A stretch of DNA of 64,000 nucleotides from Succiniclasticum ruminis DSM 9236 (GTDB lineage Bacteria; Bacillota; Negativicutes; Acidaminococcales; Acidaminococcaceae), in NCBI RefSeq assembly GCF_900112895.1, contig NZ_FONL01000002.1:124001-188000 (forward strand), given 5' to 3'. A model generated the notes under the pieces. That model was not told the DNA's origin and searched no databases. It was given only the letters and a program-made list of their open reading frames with translations. The translations under genes and the position numbers were made by a program. Shown one piece after another: positions 16,448 through 24,972 of this stretch; position 1 is the first letter of the stretch, and the number at the start of each line of letters is the position of its first letter.

Positions 16448-17281
16448 ATGCGAGGCAACTGGCGGAAAGAGCCTGTCCTGGGCTTTGAATTCAGCACCAT
16501 GGAAGGCGGTCTTAAAGAACGCGGAAGTAACGGCCAAAAAAGCCGGTGGATACATTACTGCAAGACCGTCAGTTTTTCTGAAGACAATATGTCCTCCTAC
16601 TGGAAAGACGCACTGTTCTGGTATAGAAAAGCAGCCCTGCAGGGCGATTCCCTGGCTTTGAAAATGCTTCAGCAGGCTACGGACTGCTCCGGCATCAGGA
16701 GAAGGGCGATGAAAGGCGACGCACAAGCCCAGTACCTGCTGGCTGTGTATTACTATCATGCGTACGGCACGTACCGGGATGTATATATGGGCAACTGCTG
16801 GATAAAGGAAGCAGCCAGAAACGGCAGCAAATCCGCACTCATATCCGTAAAAAGACACAGCCCCTATTCTGAAATCAAGCAGGCGCTGGAAGACCCGGAT
16901 TACTTTGCACTGCCGGTTTATCTCCCTGAAGAGGTGCTGGGTTCCGATATGGCAAAGCGCCATGGGAAACTGAGAAGACAGCTGATCCAGGAGACGGAAA
17001 TGGGAACCGTATGGGAAAAATATTCCGGGCTTGATTTTGACGCAACGTATCATGAGGCCATAGCAGGGATTGCTGAAAAACAGTATGCTCTTGCATGGCT
17101 GTACGACTGGGGGCATGGCGTCAAACAGGATATCAGGGAAGCATTCAAATGGTTTACGGAAGCGGCTTTCAACCGGTATGCCCCTGCACAGGCAGAACTG
17201 GGGATCCTGTACCAGTTCGGAATTTCGGCGAGAACGACAGATCTGGAAATGTTTGACGGGAAAGAGCGGTTGTATGGATGA
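16448..17281 (+). CDS. Sel1-repeat protein, element copy 1
   Basis: 277 residues. Start fixed by a GGCAGGTG site and by alignment of its first residues (MRGNWRKEPVLGFEFS) with the related gene at 24036 (MLIRTDWKKEPVLQFGF). Sel1-like helical repeats are seen at YWKDALFWYRKAALQGDSLAL, KGDAQAQYLLAVYYYHAYG, and AEKQYALAWLYDWGHGVKQD...FKWFTEAAFNRYAPAQAELG. Sel1 repeats mediate protein-protein contacts. No signal peptide, so cytoplasmic. Confidence 0.8.
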   Translation: MRGNWRKEPVLGFEFSTMEGGLKERGSNGQKSRWIHYCKTVSFSEDNMSSYWKDALFWYRKAALQGDSLALKMLQQATDCSGIRRRAMKGDAQAQYLLAVYYYHAYGTYRDVYMGNCWIKEAARNGSKSALISVKRHSPYSEIKQALEDPDYFALPVYLPEEVLGSDMAKRHGKLRRQLIQETEMGTVWEKYSGLDFDATYHEAIAGIAEKQYALAWLYDWGHGVKQDIREAFKWFTEAAFNRYAPAQAELGILYQFGISARTTDLEMFDGKERLYG

Positions 17282-17312
17282 ACTGACGGATAATCACAGG
17301 AGGTGATGCATC

Positions 17313-17576
17313 ATGGCAGTCATATATATGGAAGATGAATGGTATATGTCTGAAGAACAGAAGCAGGCAGCGGAAGTAATGGCTGAAGGAGAGTTTTATA
17401 GAGCGGAAATGAAAATCGAGGAACTGCAGGAGAAGCTGCACGAGAACCCGCTCTTTGAAAAGCTGGATTTAGTGGAAGCATTCAAGGGATTTTTATCCGG
17501 TTGCAGGAAAGAGGAAGACGGCAGTCTTAAAGAGGAAATTTTAAAGCAGGTATATTGCCAAAAATTCATGTCGTGA
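17313..17576 (+). CDS. Small protein, second of the pair preceding ClpX genes
   Basis: 87 residues, CAGGAGGTG site. Related to the protein at 14318 (shared MAVIY start, helical middle, D-G-S-x-x-E-E-x-L-K/L-x-V-Y near the end). It lies 64 bp upstream of clpX copy 2, repeating the gene order of copy 1. Acidic and helical; unknown function. Confidence 0.65.
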   Translation: MAVIYMEDEWYMSEEQKQAAEVMAEGEFYRAEMKIEELQEKLHENPLFEKLDLVEAFKGFLSGCRKEEDGSLKEEILKQVYCQKFMS

Positions 17577-17640
17577 CCAGTCCGTGAGCAATAAGGCCGG
17601 TAATTATAGAGACAAACAGTTTAAATCCGGGGGTGGGAAA

Positions 17641-18921
17641 ATGAAGGAGCGGTGCAGCTTTTGCGGAACGGAAGAAAGCGACGCAGTCCTTTTGATCGGC
17701 AAGCGGAACCGGAACGCCTATATATGCGAAACATGCTGGAAAACCGTGGGCATGCTGATGGGAAAAGTTCCCAAACCGACAACGCACAGGGACAATGCTG
17801 TAAAAAACGAACCGGGCAGGAACAACAACTGGGGTTCCTTAAGCCCGGTAAAAATAAAGCAGCATCTGGACCAATACATTATAGGGCAGGATTATGCGAA
17901 GAAAGTCCTGTCCGTGGCTGTATACAACCACTACAAATCGCTGGATGCGATGAAAGAAGAGACGGATAAAAACGGAAAGACAGAAGTGGAAAAGAGCAAT
18001 ATCCTGATGGTGGGACCGACCGGCGTGGGAAAAACCGCAATCATCAAGGCATTGGCAAAGATGCTTCAGGTACCGTTTGCCATCAGTGACGCAACCACCA
18101 TGACCTCCAGCGGGTATGTCGGTGACGACCCTGATACCTGTATCCAGCGCCTGCTCCAGGCAGCCGAAGGAGACGTAAAAAAAGCGGAAACAGGCATTGT
18201 TTATATAGATGAAATTGACAAGATCGCCAGCAAGGGCGACAGCAGGAGCCATCGTGATGTTGGCGGGGAAGGCGTCCAGCAGGCCCTTCTGAAAATCATT
18301 GAAGGAAGCGTGGTGGACGGTGTATGGGATGATAACAATAATGAATACGTAGATATAGATACCAGCCACATCCTGTTCATTGTGGGAGGCGCGTTTGCCG
18401 GGATTGACGGTATCATACGTGAAAGAATCACCGAGCCCGAAACCAGGCATCCCGCAGGATTCTGTTCAGAAGACGGGCAGAAACAAGATAAGCAGAATAA
18501 CCGGGATGTTTCTTTCAACAGCGTAATTGACCGGATAGTGCAGGAAGACCTGCACGAATTCGGGATGATCCCTGAACTTCTGGGGAGGCTTCCGGTGATC
18601 GCCCCCCTGCATGAGCTGGAAAGGGAAGATTTTTGCAGGATCCTTACGGAGCCACGGAATGCACTGGTAAAACAGTATCAGGAAATATTCCGGCGCGACA
18701 ACATCGATCTGGCATTCAGCAGAGACGCGCTGGAAGCGATTGCGGACAAGGCGGTGCAGAGCGGGACAGGGGCAAGGGGGCTGCGGTCGATAATGGAACA
18801 GGTACTGCTGGATAAAATGTATAACATCAGGGAAAACACAGCAGGAAGCCGGCTGCTGGTCACCAGAGCCGAGGTCCTGAACACAAGCAGTCATTCAGCA
18901 AGACAGCAGAACGTGTGCTGA
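17641..18921 (+). CDS. clpX: ClpX-type AAA+ unfoldase, element copy 2, divergent loops
   Basis: 426 residues from the ATG at 17641; an upstream GTG at 17584 is possible but adds a non-homologous tail. Zinc-finger Cys 5, 8, 29, 32; Walker A GPTGVGKT (125-132); GYVG pore loop (158-161); Walker B IVYIDE; sensor-2 GTGARGLR. Unlike copy 1 it has no RKH loop: that position reads GVWDDNNNEYVD, acidic. Its IGF-loop position reads AGF (272-274). It should still be an ATPase, but substrate choice and ClpP docking are likely altered. Confidence 0.9.
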   Translation: MKERCSFCGTEESDAVLLIGKRNRNAYICETCWKTVGMLMGKVPKPTTHRDNAVKNEPGRNNNWGSLSPVKIKQHLDQYIIGQDYAKKVLSVAVYNHYKSLDAMKEETDKNGKTEVEKSNILMVGPTGVGKTAIIKALAKMLQVPFAISDATTMTSSGYVGDDPDTCIQRLLQAAEGDVKKAETGIVYIDEIDKIASKGDSRSHRDVGGEGVQQALLKIIEGSVVDGVWDDNNNEYVDIDTSHILFIVGGAFAGIDGIIRERITEPETRHPAGFCSEDGQKQDKQNNRDVSFNSVIDRIVQEDLHEFGMIPELLGRLPVIAPLHELEREDFCRILTEPRNALVKQYQEIFRRDNIDLAFSRDALEAIADKAVQSGTGARGLRSIMEQVLLDKMYNIRENTAGSRLLVTRAEVLNTSSHSARQQNVC

Positions 18922-18956
18922 CAATCCGGATCATACTTTAACGAGGTAAAACTATC

Positions 18957-19793
18957 ATGCTTGATTTCTATATCATTACGGACTGCACGGAACGGGGCCT
19001 GTACCGTAAAGCAAAGCTGGCAAAACGGATATCGCAGAAATACCCGGAAGCAAGGGTCGTCCGCTTCCAGTCCCCGGAAGATATTCCTGCGGCGCAGGCT
19101 TTCTGCAACGAGAGCGGAATCGGCGTAACGGCCCACGAATGGGAAGAACTTCAGACGGCGGGACGCTTGCGTCTGTTTGCTGAAAAAGGGGTACTGCCTC
19201 CACCCTCTGAAACAGGAAGCAGGGAAACACAGCAGAAAATTACCGAAAAGAAGGTAAGCCTCCCCCTGGACGCAGCTGCCGTGATTTATACGGACGGAAG
19301 CTATATCGAATATGAACGCGAGAAAAAGAAACGCATCAAAAATGCTTTTGGCGGCTGGGCAGCCGTCATCGTGCTGCGTGAGTTCTCGGATGCCCGTATC
19401 ACGCTTTCCGGTTACAGAAAATGCAGATTCAAGGACCATGATTCGTATTTCATGGAACTTGTGGCTGTGGCAAAGGCACTGAAACGGCTGACGAAGTATG
19501 CCGTTAATGGAAAGACAATACTCTATACGGACTGCCAAAGACTGGTAAACGAATACAATACCAAACTGGCAGGATGGGAGGAGTGCGGTTGGCGAACACC
19601 TGACGGGGAACGGATCAAGTGCTGGAAACTGTGGCGCAAAATCCAGCGCAGGTCAAGGGAATTTGATCTTCAGGTCCACTGGGTCAAGGGACATGCCAAA
19701 AACATCTTAAACAACCAATGCCATTATTCCGCCCAGGCGGAAGTGATGATGCGGAAAAACCACAGGAAACAGGAAGGCGATTCTCATGAGTAA
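18957..19793 (+). CDS. Ribonuclease H type-1 domain protein
   Basis: 278 residues. Residues 1-75 are a separate N-terminal region (MLDFYIITDCTERGLYRKAK...) similar in style to Cas/caulimovirus-like RNase H leaders. Residues 105-262 fit type-1 RNase H: YTDGS (D113), SYFMELVAVAKAL (E167), LYTDCQRLV (D192) and VHWVKGHAKN. The fourth catalytic Asp is replaced (NNQCHYSAQA, H256 where NxxCDxLA is usual). It may cut RNA in RNA-DNA hybrids or be reduced in activity. It overlaps the next gene by 8 bp. Confidence 0.82.
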   Translation: MLDFYIITDCTERGLYRKAKLAKRISQKYPEARVVRFQSPEDIPAAQAFCNESGIGVTAHEWEELQTAGRLRLFAEKGVLPPPSETGSRETQQKITEKKVSLPLDAAAVIYTDGSYIEYEREKKKRIKNAFGGWAAVIVLREFSDARITLSGYRKCRFKDHDSYFMELVAVAKALKRLTKYAVNGKTILYTDCQRLVNEYNTKLAGWEECGWRTPDGERIKCWKLWRKIQRRSREFDLQVHWVKGHAKNILNNQCHYSAQAEVMMRKNHRKQEGDSHE

Positions 19794-20148
19794 AGAGGGA
19801 AAAAAGGAAAAAGACAGCCGGCCGGATTTTCTCCGGAGGCTTAAACAGGGAAGGGAATGCGTATCCGGTACAGACGGGTCAAAGCCCGCCGTATGCGAGG
19901 TATTCCCCCTGCGGGATTACTGGCTTCTGCTTTTCTTCAGCAACGGGGAAATCAGGCTGTACGATTGCGCCTGGGTCTTAAAACTATCGTCCATGGAAAG
20001 ACTGAACAAGAAAGGCTTCTTAAGAAAAGCGCAGGCCGTAAATGGCACGGTCAAGTGGAACAAAAGCATCGCATTGCAGGCAGATGAACTTTACGGGAAC
20101 AGTACCCCGCTGACGGATAACGAGGGAAATCTGCTGAAACTGTTGTAA
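19786..20148 (+). CDS. DUF2442 domain protein
   Basis: 120 residues, start overlapping the RNase H gene. The segment VFPLRDYWLLLFFSNGEIRLYDCAWVL followed by VNGTVKWNKSIALQADELYGNSTPL is the DUF2442 pattern, a small fold found alone or with toxin-antitoxin-like genes. Function is not established. Likely co-translated with the RNase H protein. Confidence 0.72.
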   Translation: MSKEGKKEKDSRPDFLRRLKQGRECVSGTDGSKPAVCEVFPLRDYWLLLFFSNGEIRLYDCAWVLKLSSMERLNKKGFLRKAQAVNGTVKWNKSIALQADELYGNSTPLTDNEGNLLKLL

Positions 20149-20163
20149 CACAAAGAAAGGCTT

Positions 20164-20325
20164 ATGGAAATAGAATATGAGAAAGAAATGGAATGCAATG
20201 AACTTGAGCTTAAGGGAACGCAGGCACTCAGAGCTTTATCTTTTGCTGAGCGCTGCGATGAAGAGCGCAATAAACGGATTGCGGACCGGCAACGTGAGAA
20301 GGGAAACAATTTCTCTGCCGGATGA
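20164..20325 (+). CDS. Possible small acidic-basic helical protein
   Basis: 53 residues from ATG at 20164 with an AAAGG site (MEIEYEKEMECNELELKGTQ..., ERCDEERNKRIADRQREKG). The composition looks more protein-like than the overlapping frame starting at 20177, but that frame ends in a plausible tail (LPDDTPLLEKLEEGRG), so a frameshift or overlap cannot be excluded. Confidence 0.35.
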   Translation: MEIEYEKEMECNELELKGTQALRALSFAERCDEERNKRIADRQREKGNNFSAG

Positions 20326-20371
20326 TACGCCTCTGTTAGAAAAACTGGAAGAAGGAAGGGGATGACTTCAA

Positions 20372-20749
20372 ATGGGAAAAATCACTAAAGAACTGATTGA
20401 CAGCCTGACCCCGCTGGAAAAGGAATCTGCGGAATGGTGCTACCAAGGATTTCAGCGATGGCTGGACAAAAACAAGAAGAACGAGGAGAAAGACGAGAAC
20501 TGCGTAACAATAGCGCATATGGTATTCATTACGGCGCATCATTTCCAACCGGGAGAACTGGAAGCATTCAAATCGCTTCATGAGAAGGGGATCATCTGGG
20601 ACATCATTCCGTATGAAGAAATGGATGAAGAAGATGCCAAAGAATGCAGAAACCTTGGCAACGACGTCCACGAAATTGTTTTGGACGATACGATAGTTGC
20701 CGTATACAAACTACTGGCAGAAAACATTTCCGTTGAACAGGTACAGTAA
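20372..20749 (+). CDS. Hypothetical protein, mobile-element type
   Basis: 125 residues, GAAGGGG site. Largely helical, acidic (DKNKKNEEKDENC, EEMDEEDAKECRNLGNDVHEIVLDD). Possible Trp-rich N-terminal helix with SAEWCYQGFQRWLDK. No family recognised. It is in the run between the RNase H pair and clpP. Confidence 0.6.
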   Translation: MGKITKELIDSLTPLEKESAEWCYQGFQRWLDKNKKNEEKDENCVTIAHMVFITAHHFQPGELEAFKSLHEKGIIWDIIPYEEMDEEDAKECRNLGNDVHEIVLDDTIVAVYKLLAENISVEQVQ

Positions 20750-20783
20750 AAAGTTATTGGAAATAACGGAGGTTTGAAGATTT

Positions 20784-21143
20784 ATGCAAAAAGCAAAAAT
20801 AAAACTTAAAATCGAGGTTTCAAGAGAATTTGAAGATTATGTGGAAGAGCAATACATGGAACAGATTCTGATGCGGGTTGCAAACAGGATAGTCAGTGAA
20901 GTAAGATGGCAGATCGAGAATCCGGGCCTGCCTGAGGAAGAACGTTTCGACATCGATAAATTTAACGCTACGATAGAATGCGGCTCCGGCAAACGCGGCA
21001 CCTTTGCCGGTGCAAGTTTCGGATCAAGGACAACCACAACCGCAAGTTCTTCAAAGACGACTGACAGCGTTTCTATCACACATAGTTCCACAAAACGGAT
21101 TTCTGGCAGCAGGATGATCCCGGGCAACCGTAATAAGAAATAA
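20784..21143 (+). CDS. Hypothetical protein with Ser/Thr-rich tail
   Basis: 119 residues, ACGGAGG site. N-terminal 70 residues are amphipathic helices (REFEDYVEEQYMEQILMRVANRIVSEVRW); residues 75-119 are low complexity (GSRTTTTASSSKTTDSVSITHSS) with a basic end. No recognised family. Terminator follows. Confidence 0.6.
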   Translation: MQKAKIKLKIEVSREFEDYVEEQYMEQILMRVANRIVSEVRWQIENPGLPEEERFDIDKFNATIECGSGKRGTFAGASFGSRTTTTASSSKTTDSVSITHSSTKRISGSRMIPGNRNKK

Positions 21144-21184
21144 TCCCTTGTCTTTCCCGATAATAGTCCAACAGGAAACAGGAA

Positions 21185-21225
21185 AAAAGCGGTCGCAGGC
21201 AACAAAACCACGGCCGCTTTCTTTT
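21185..21225 (+). terminator. Intrinsic terminator
   Basis: AAAGCGGTCG and CGGCCGCTTT pair (one mismatch) and are followed by CTTTT. It separates the RNase H-DUF2442 run from the membrane protein and clpP genes. Confidence 0.8.
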
Positions 21226-21246
21226 GGGTAAAGGAAAGGAAAACAG

Positions 21247-21663
21247 ATGAAATTCTTGCTTGAAACCCTATTCGGCTTAGTATTTTTTGCGATTTTCATA
21301 TGGGCACTGCCTGCCATCATCGGCATTTTTGCTCTGGGTTTGATCCTGTATTTTGTTTTCTCGCTGGCAACCGGTTCTTCCGGTGATTCTGCCGGCAAAA
21401 GGCATGACAAAACTTACAGGAACTACAGGACTGATGATGGCAGAGATGAAAATACCGGCAGAACGGATGCACAGTATGAAGCTAAAACCAGAACTGCCGA
21501 ACAGGCAACACATTACACTAACACCGGCTGCTCAGGTTACCGTCATTATGGCGGCGATAATTATGAAAGCCGTTACAGCAGTTATTACGATGACTGGGAC
21601 AACGATGATACGCCGCCCGAAGACGATATCCATTTCCGCGGAACAGGAGCTCCTTTCTTATGA
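21247..21663 (+). CDS. Membrane protein with disordered polar tail
   Basis: 138 residues, AAAGGAAAGG site. Residues 3-42 are strongly hydrophobic (two short TM segments, FLLETLFGLVFFAIFIWAL and IIGIFALGLILYFVFSLA). The remainder is polar, Tyr/Asp/Gly-rich (YRHYGGDNYESRYSSYYDDWDND) and probably disordered in the cytoplasm. No family recognised. Located 85 bp upstream of clpP. Confidence 0.55.
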   Translation: MKFLLETLFGLVFFAIFIWALPAIIGIFALGLILYFVFSLATGSSGDSAGKRHDKTYRNYRTDDGRDENTGRTDAQYEAKTRTAEQATHYTNTGCSGYRHYGGDNYESRYSSYYDDWDNDDTPPEDDIHFRGTGAPFL

Positions 21664-21747
21664 ACGATAACGGATTCGTGCGAAATGGTTTGCGGTAGCA
21701 ATGCAAAGTAAAAGATATAAATTAAGAAACGAAAGGAGAAGATAGTA

Positions 21748-22329
21748 ATGAGTTATGTGCCTTTTGTTATTGAACAGGATAGAAACAGTGAGCGTTCCTA
21801 CGACATTTTCTCGCGGCTTCTGAAAGACAGGATCATTTTCCTGACAGGCCCCATCGTTGACGCGACGGCCAACGTGGTCATCGCACAGATGCTGTTTTTG
21901 GAATCGGACAACCCGGACAAGGATATCTTTCTGTATATCAACAGCCCGGGCGGCAGCGTGACGGCAGGCATGGCGATCTATGATACCATGCAGTACATCA
22001 AGCCGGATGTCTCCACAATCTGCATCGGGTCTGCAGCCAGCATGGCATCCATCCTGCTGATGGCAGGAGCCAAGGGGAAACGCTTCGCGCTGCCCCATTC
22101 CGAGGTGATGCTGCACCAGCCCCTTGGCGGATGCAGCGGCCAGGCTTCGGACATTGCAATCCATGCGAAGAACATCCTGCGCATCCGGGAGGAGATGTAT
22201 GACGTGATCGTATCCCATACCGGCCAGGAGCGGGAAAAGGTGATCGCGGACACGGACCGTGACAATTACCTGACGGCATGTGAGGCGCTGGAATACGGCA
22301 TTATCGACACCGTTGTGTCCGAGCGGTAA
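21748..22329 (+). CDS. clpP: ATP-dependent Clp protease proteolytic subunit
   Basis: 193 residues, GAAAGGAG site. Normal ClpP length and motifs: [27 protein letters not shown], catalytic Ser98 in GSAASMAS, His123 in MLHQPLGG and Asp172 in DTDRDN. It forms the tetradecameric chamber fed by ClpX or other AAA+ rings. With two ClpX-like genes on the same element it is a likely self-encoded Clp protease, though the host will have its own copy. Confidence 0.95.
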   Translation: MSYVPFVIEQDRNSERSYDIFSRLLKDRIIFLTGPIVDATANVVIAQMLFLESDNPDKDIFLYINSPGGSVTAGMAIYDTMQYIKPDVSTICIGSAASMASILLMAGAKGKRFALPHSEVMLHQPLGGCSGQASDIAIHAKNILRIREEMYDVIVSHTGQEREKVIADTDRDNYLTACEALEYGIIDTVVSER

Positions 22330-22360
22330 GAATCATAAGAAGAAAAGGAAAAGGCTCTTT

Positions 22361-22396
22361 GCGTGCATGGTTCCTGAAGACAAAAGCCATGCACGC
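22361..22396. terminator. Perfect 10-bp inverted repeat after clpP
   Basis: GCGTGCATGG (22361) and CCATGCACGC (22387) pair exactly with a 16-base loop. T-run is weak on both strands; a terminator or transcript-end structure is the likely role. Confidence 0.5.
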
Positions 22397-22493
22397 ATTA
22401 CATATGTACTGTTTTTACAAATCAAAACAGAACCCTAATCTTCAGTAACTGTTTTCTTTATGATAGGAAAAGCGTTGGCGGGCAGGTGATTCA

Positions 22494-23921
22494 ATGAGAT
22501 TAACCCTAAAAGACAAATTGGCAAAGGATGCCCTTAATCAGGAAAGATACCGTTATGGCACTGACTTTTTGCAAAATCTTATATTTTGCAATGGCTTTCC
22601 CGTGATAGTGAAGGGAAAGTTCGACATTGCAAGCAGAGAGGAAAACAGACTGGTCTTTATGACCATACGGCCTTATAACGAATCAGTAAAAACAATGCCT
22701 AAAATATGCAGTGAACTTGTTTTCCCAATAGATTCCTTATGGAAGGCAAGGATTCTGAAAACGGCTGACTATAAAGAACCGTTCTATATCATTGGGCGCA
22801 TTAAAGTTGTTTACAAAGACGGAAGACCGAAAGGAACAATCGTTCTTGCAGAAGATGTCTTCCAACGTTCAATCCTGACAGAAAGCCAGTTTGCAGACAA
22901 TTATTCCAAGTTTTGCAGCCGGTGCTATAAATGGCCTGTGCAAGGGGAAGTAAGGCACATCATGCCTCCCGTAGTGAAAAGAATGCATGGCTTTGAAAGC
23001 AGGGATAAACGTAAGAAAGAACGGACCTGGAACCGGAAATCGGCTCCATGCTGCAGAAAAAAAACAGAAACGGAAACCCAGGAATTTGTCAACCCGGTTG
23101 CCAACCCCATAACGAATAATAGACCTTCAGAACAAGGCATAACCCATGTTGCGAGCATCTTACCGGATAACCGGCTGGAAAGCAAACAAGGGCAATCAAC
23201 CAAAAAAGCGGCGGAGCCAGGTCGTTCAGAACCTAAGCCTGAAACACAAGAAAAGGCAGCCAATACTCCGGATGTGCGCCAACTGATGAAAGCGCAAGCT
23301 GAAGAGCATCATACCCAAACCAATGAAAAGGCCGGTTACAGTAAATTTTTTACGCCGTTGGGTAAAAAGTGGCTTCTGGAATTTGAAACCACTGAAACTA
23401 CAGTTGAATATGCGGGGTGCACATGCAGCTATCTGGACGGCATTATCTATATAGACAGCCATGCTGAAGAGTGGCAGTTACGGTATTCCACGCTTTTCGA
23501 AAGAACTGTGCTGTATCATAAAAATAAAAGAAATTATGCAGTCAATAAAGACAGAGAACCGGTTGATGGCTATCATGTACAATACATTCAGTCGATGCTT
23601 AATTTGAACGCGGATGATTTGCATGAATTTCGGAAACCGCAGGACCATGAATTCAGCCTGATCCAGAATATTAAAGGACAGCCTGCGATTAAGGATTATA
23701 TAGGCTATATATGCCAGCACAGGCAACTGGCAGAAAAACGGCAGGAAATGTTTGGGAAAAAAATTGAATCCATAAATGCATTATTGGCGGACAAAAATGT
23801 CAGTTACGCAATCAAACAAAAGAAGAAAAAGGAACTGAGGAAAATATTGAACCATGCAAGTTCTATAGATGTTTTGGAACTGCTGAAACGGTTGGAATCT
23901 GTGAAGAAAGATGAAGATTAG
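22494..23921 (+). CDS. Hypothetical protein, possibly multi-domain
   Basis: 475 residues, GGGCAGGTG site. Residues 1-160 look like an OB- or beta-barrel-type domain (FPVIVKGKFDIASREENRLVFM, EPFYIIGRIKVVYKDGRPKGTIVLAEDVF). Two possible Cys pairs (FCSRCYKW) follow. Residues 180-270 are polar and disordered. The last 200 residues are helical and lysine-rich (RQLAEKRQEMFGKKIESINALL... KKKKELRKILNHA). No named family recognised. Perhaps a nucleic-acid-binding protein of the element; inference only. Confidence 0.55.
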   Translation: MRLTLKDKLAKDALNQERYRYGTDFLQNLIFCNGFPVIVKGKFDIASREENRLVFMTIRPYNESVKTMPKICSELVFPIDSLWKARILKTADYKEPFYIIGRIKVVYKDGRPKGTIVLAEDVFQRSILTESQFADNYSKFCSRCYKWPVQGEVRHIMPPVVKRMHGFESRDKRKKERTWNRKSAPCCRKKTETETQEFVNPVANPITNNRPSEQGITHVASILPDNRLESKQGQSTKKAAEPGRSEPKPETQEKAANTPDVRQLMKAQAEEHHTQTNEKAGYSKFFTPLGKKWLLEFETTETTVEYAGCTCSYLDGIIYIDSHAEEWQLRYSTLFERTVLYHKNKRNYAVNKDREPVDGYHVQYIQSMLNLNADDLHEFRKPQDHEFSLIQNIKGQPAIKDYIGYICQHRQLAEKRQEMFGKKIESINALLADKNVSYAIKQKKKKELRKILNHASSIDVLELLKRLESVKKDED

Positions 23922-24035
23922 CAAAGGAACTGCCAGTTTGCAAGGGATATCTTTTAGCCCAGCCCTCGCAATCAGTTGTTCTCAGTAATCCAATATAATT
24001 AAATAAAACTTACATTGATGGAAAGGATGTGCTTC

Positions 24036-24863
24036 ATGCTTATCAGGACTGACTGGAAGAAGGAGCCTGTATTGCAGTTCGGCTTTATGACGATGCAGGC
24101 AATGATATCTGAGATAGATAAAGAAACCGGGGGAAAAATGGAACCGACGTATTCCGAATCGGTGTTCTTTGATTATGATGCAGACCCGCAGCTGTATTGG
24201 CCGTATGCATTGAAATGGTATAAAAGGGCAGCGTTGCAGAAAGAGCCGCTGGCTGTCGAGATCCTGCGACAAATAGAATGCTTTAAAAGCACGGAACAAA
24301 AAGCAACAGAAGGTGATGCGGAAGCGCAGTATTTGCTGTCCGTATATTACCATGACAGTTATGGGACTTACCAAGATTTTGAAAAATGCACGGAATGGCT
24401 AAAAAAGGCGGCCATCAACGGGAATGAGGATGCAGTCCGGTCAATAGCGGAATGGAACCGGCTGACAGGCTGCAAGCAAAAATTAAGCGATCCGGATTTC
24501 AGTGCGGAACCTGATTTTTATCCGGATGAAGATAACATTTTTCTCGGAGGCCGACACGGATGGGTTGACGAGGAGAACCGTGAATTAGCCCATGTCGATA
24601 TAATTTGGGAAAAGTTTTACAATCTGGACTTTGACGATACGCTGAGGGCTGCGGAAGCCGGCGATGCGGAAAAACAGTACCAGCTTGCATGGCTGTACGA
24701 CTGGGGCAAAGGAACGGAGCAGGATACCAAAAAGGCAATCGAATGGTTTGTAAGGTCTGCCTATAACGGCTACGCCCCGGCGCAGACGGAGGTGGGAATA
24801 CTTTACCATGCCGGGATCATGGTCACAAAATCAAAGCTGGAGGTTTTTTCCGGAAAAGGTTAA
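24036..24863 (+). CDS. Sel1-repeat protein, element copy 2
   Basis: 275 residues from ATG at 24036, placed 9 bases after AAAGG and matching the start of its relative at 16448. Sel1-like repeats: YALKWYKRAALQKEPLAVEIL, TEGDAEAQYLLSVYYHDSYGTYQD, AGDAEKQYQLAWLYDWGKGTEQDTKKAIEWFV. Overall gene is a clear paralogue of copy 1, including the unusual central insertion (residues 155-205). Cytoplasmic interaction protein by inference. Confidence 0.8.
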   Translation: MLIRTDWKKEPVLQFGFMTMQAMISEIDKETGGKMEPTYSESVFFDYDADPQLYWPYALKWYKRAALQKEPLAVEILRQIECFKSTEQKATEGDAEAQYLLSVYYHDSYGTYQDFEKCTEWLKKAAINGNEDAVRSIAEWNRLTGCKQKLSDPDFSAEPDFYPDEDNIFLGGRHGWVDEENRELAHVDIIWEKFYNLDFDDTLRAAEAGDAEKQYQLAWLYDWGKGTEQDTKKAIEWFVRSAYNGYAPAQTEVGILYHAGIMVTKSKLEVFSGKG

Positions 24864-24877
24864 GAGCAGGATTTTTA

Positions 24878-24906
24878 TGTACTAAGTACCGAAAATGAAG
24901 TATAAT
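24878..24906 (+). promoter_or_regulatory. Promoter with overlapping palindrome
   Basis: TGTACT, 17 bases, TATAAT (24901-24906). The -35 lies in the palindrome GTACTAAGTAC, which may be an operator for the TPR-helicase gene downstream. Confidence 0.45.
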
Positions 24907-24972
24907 ACTACCAAGTAACAAATCACGCGTGTAACTAAATGACATAGCTACAGAACTTTTCGGGGTATTGTA

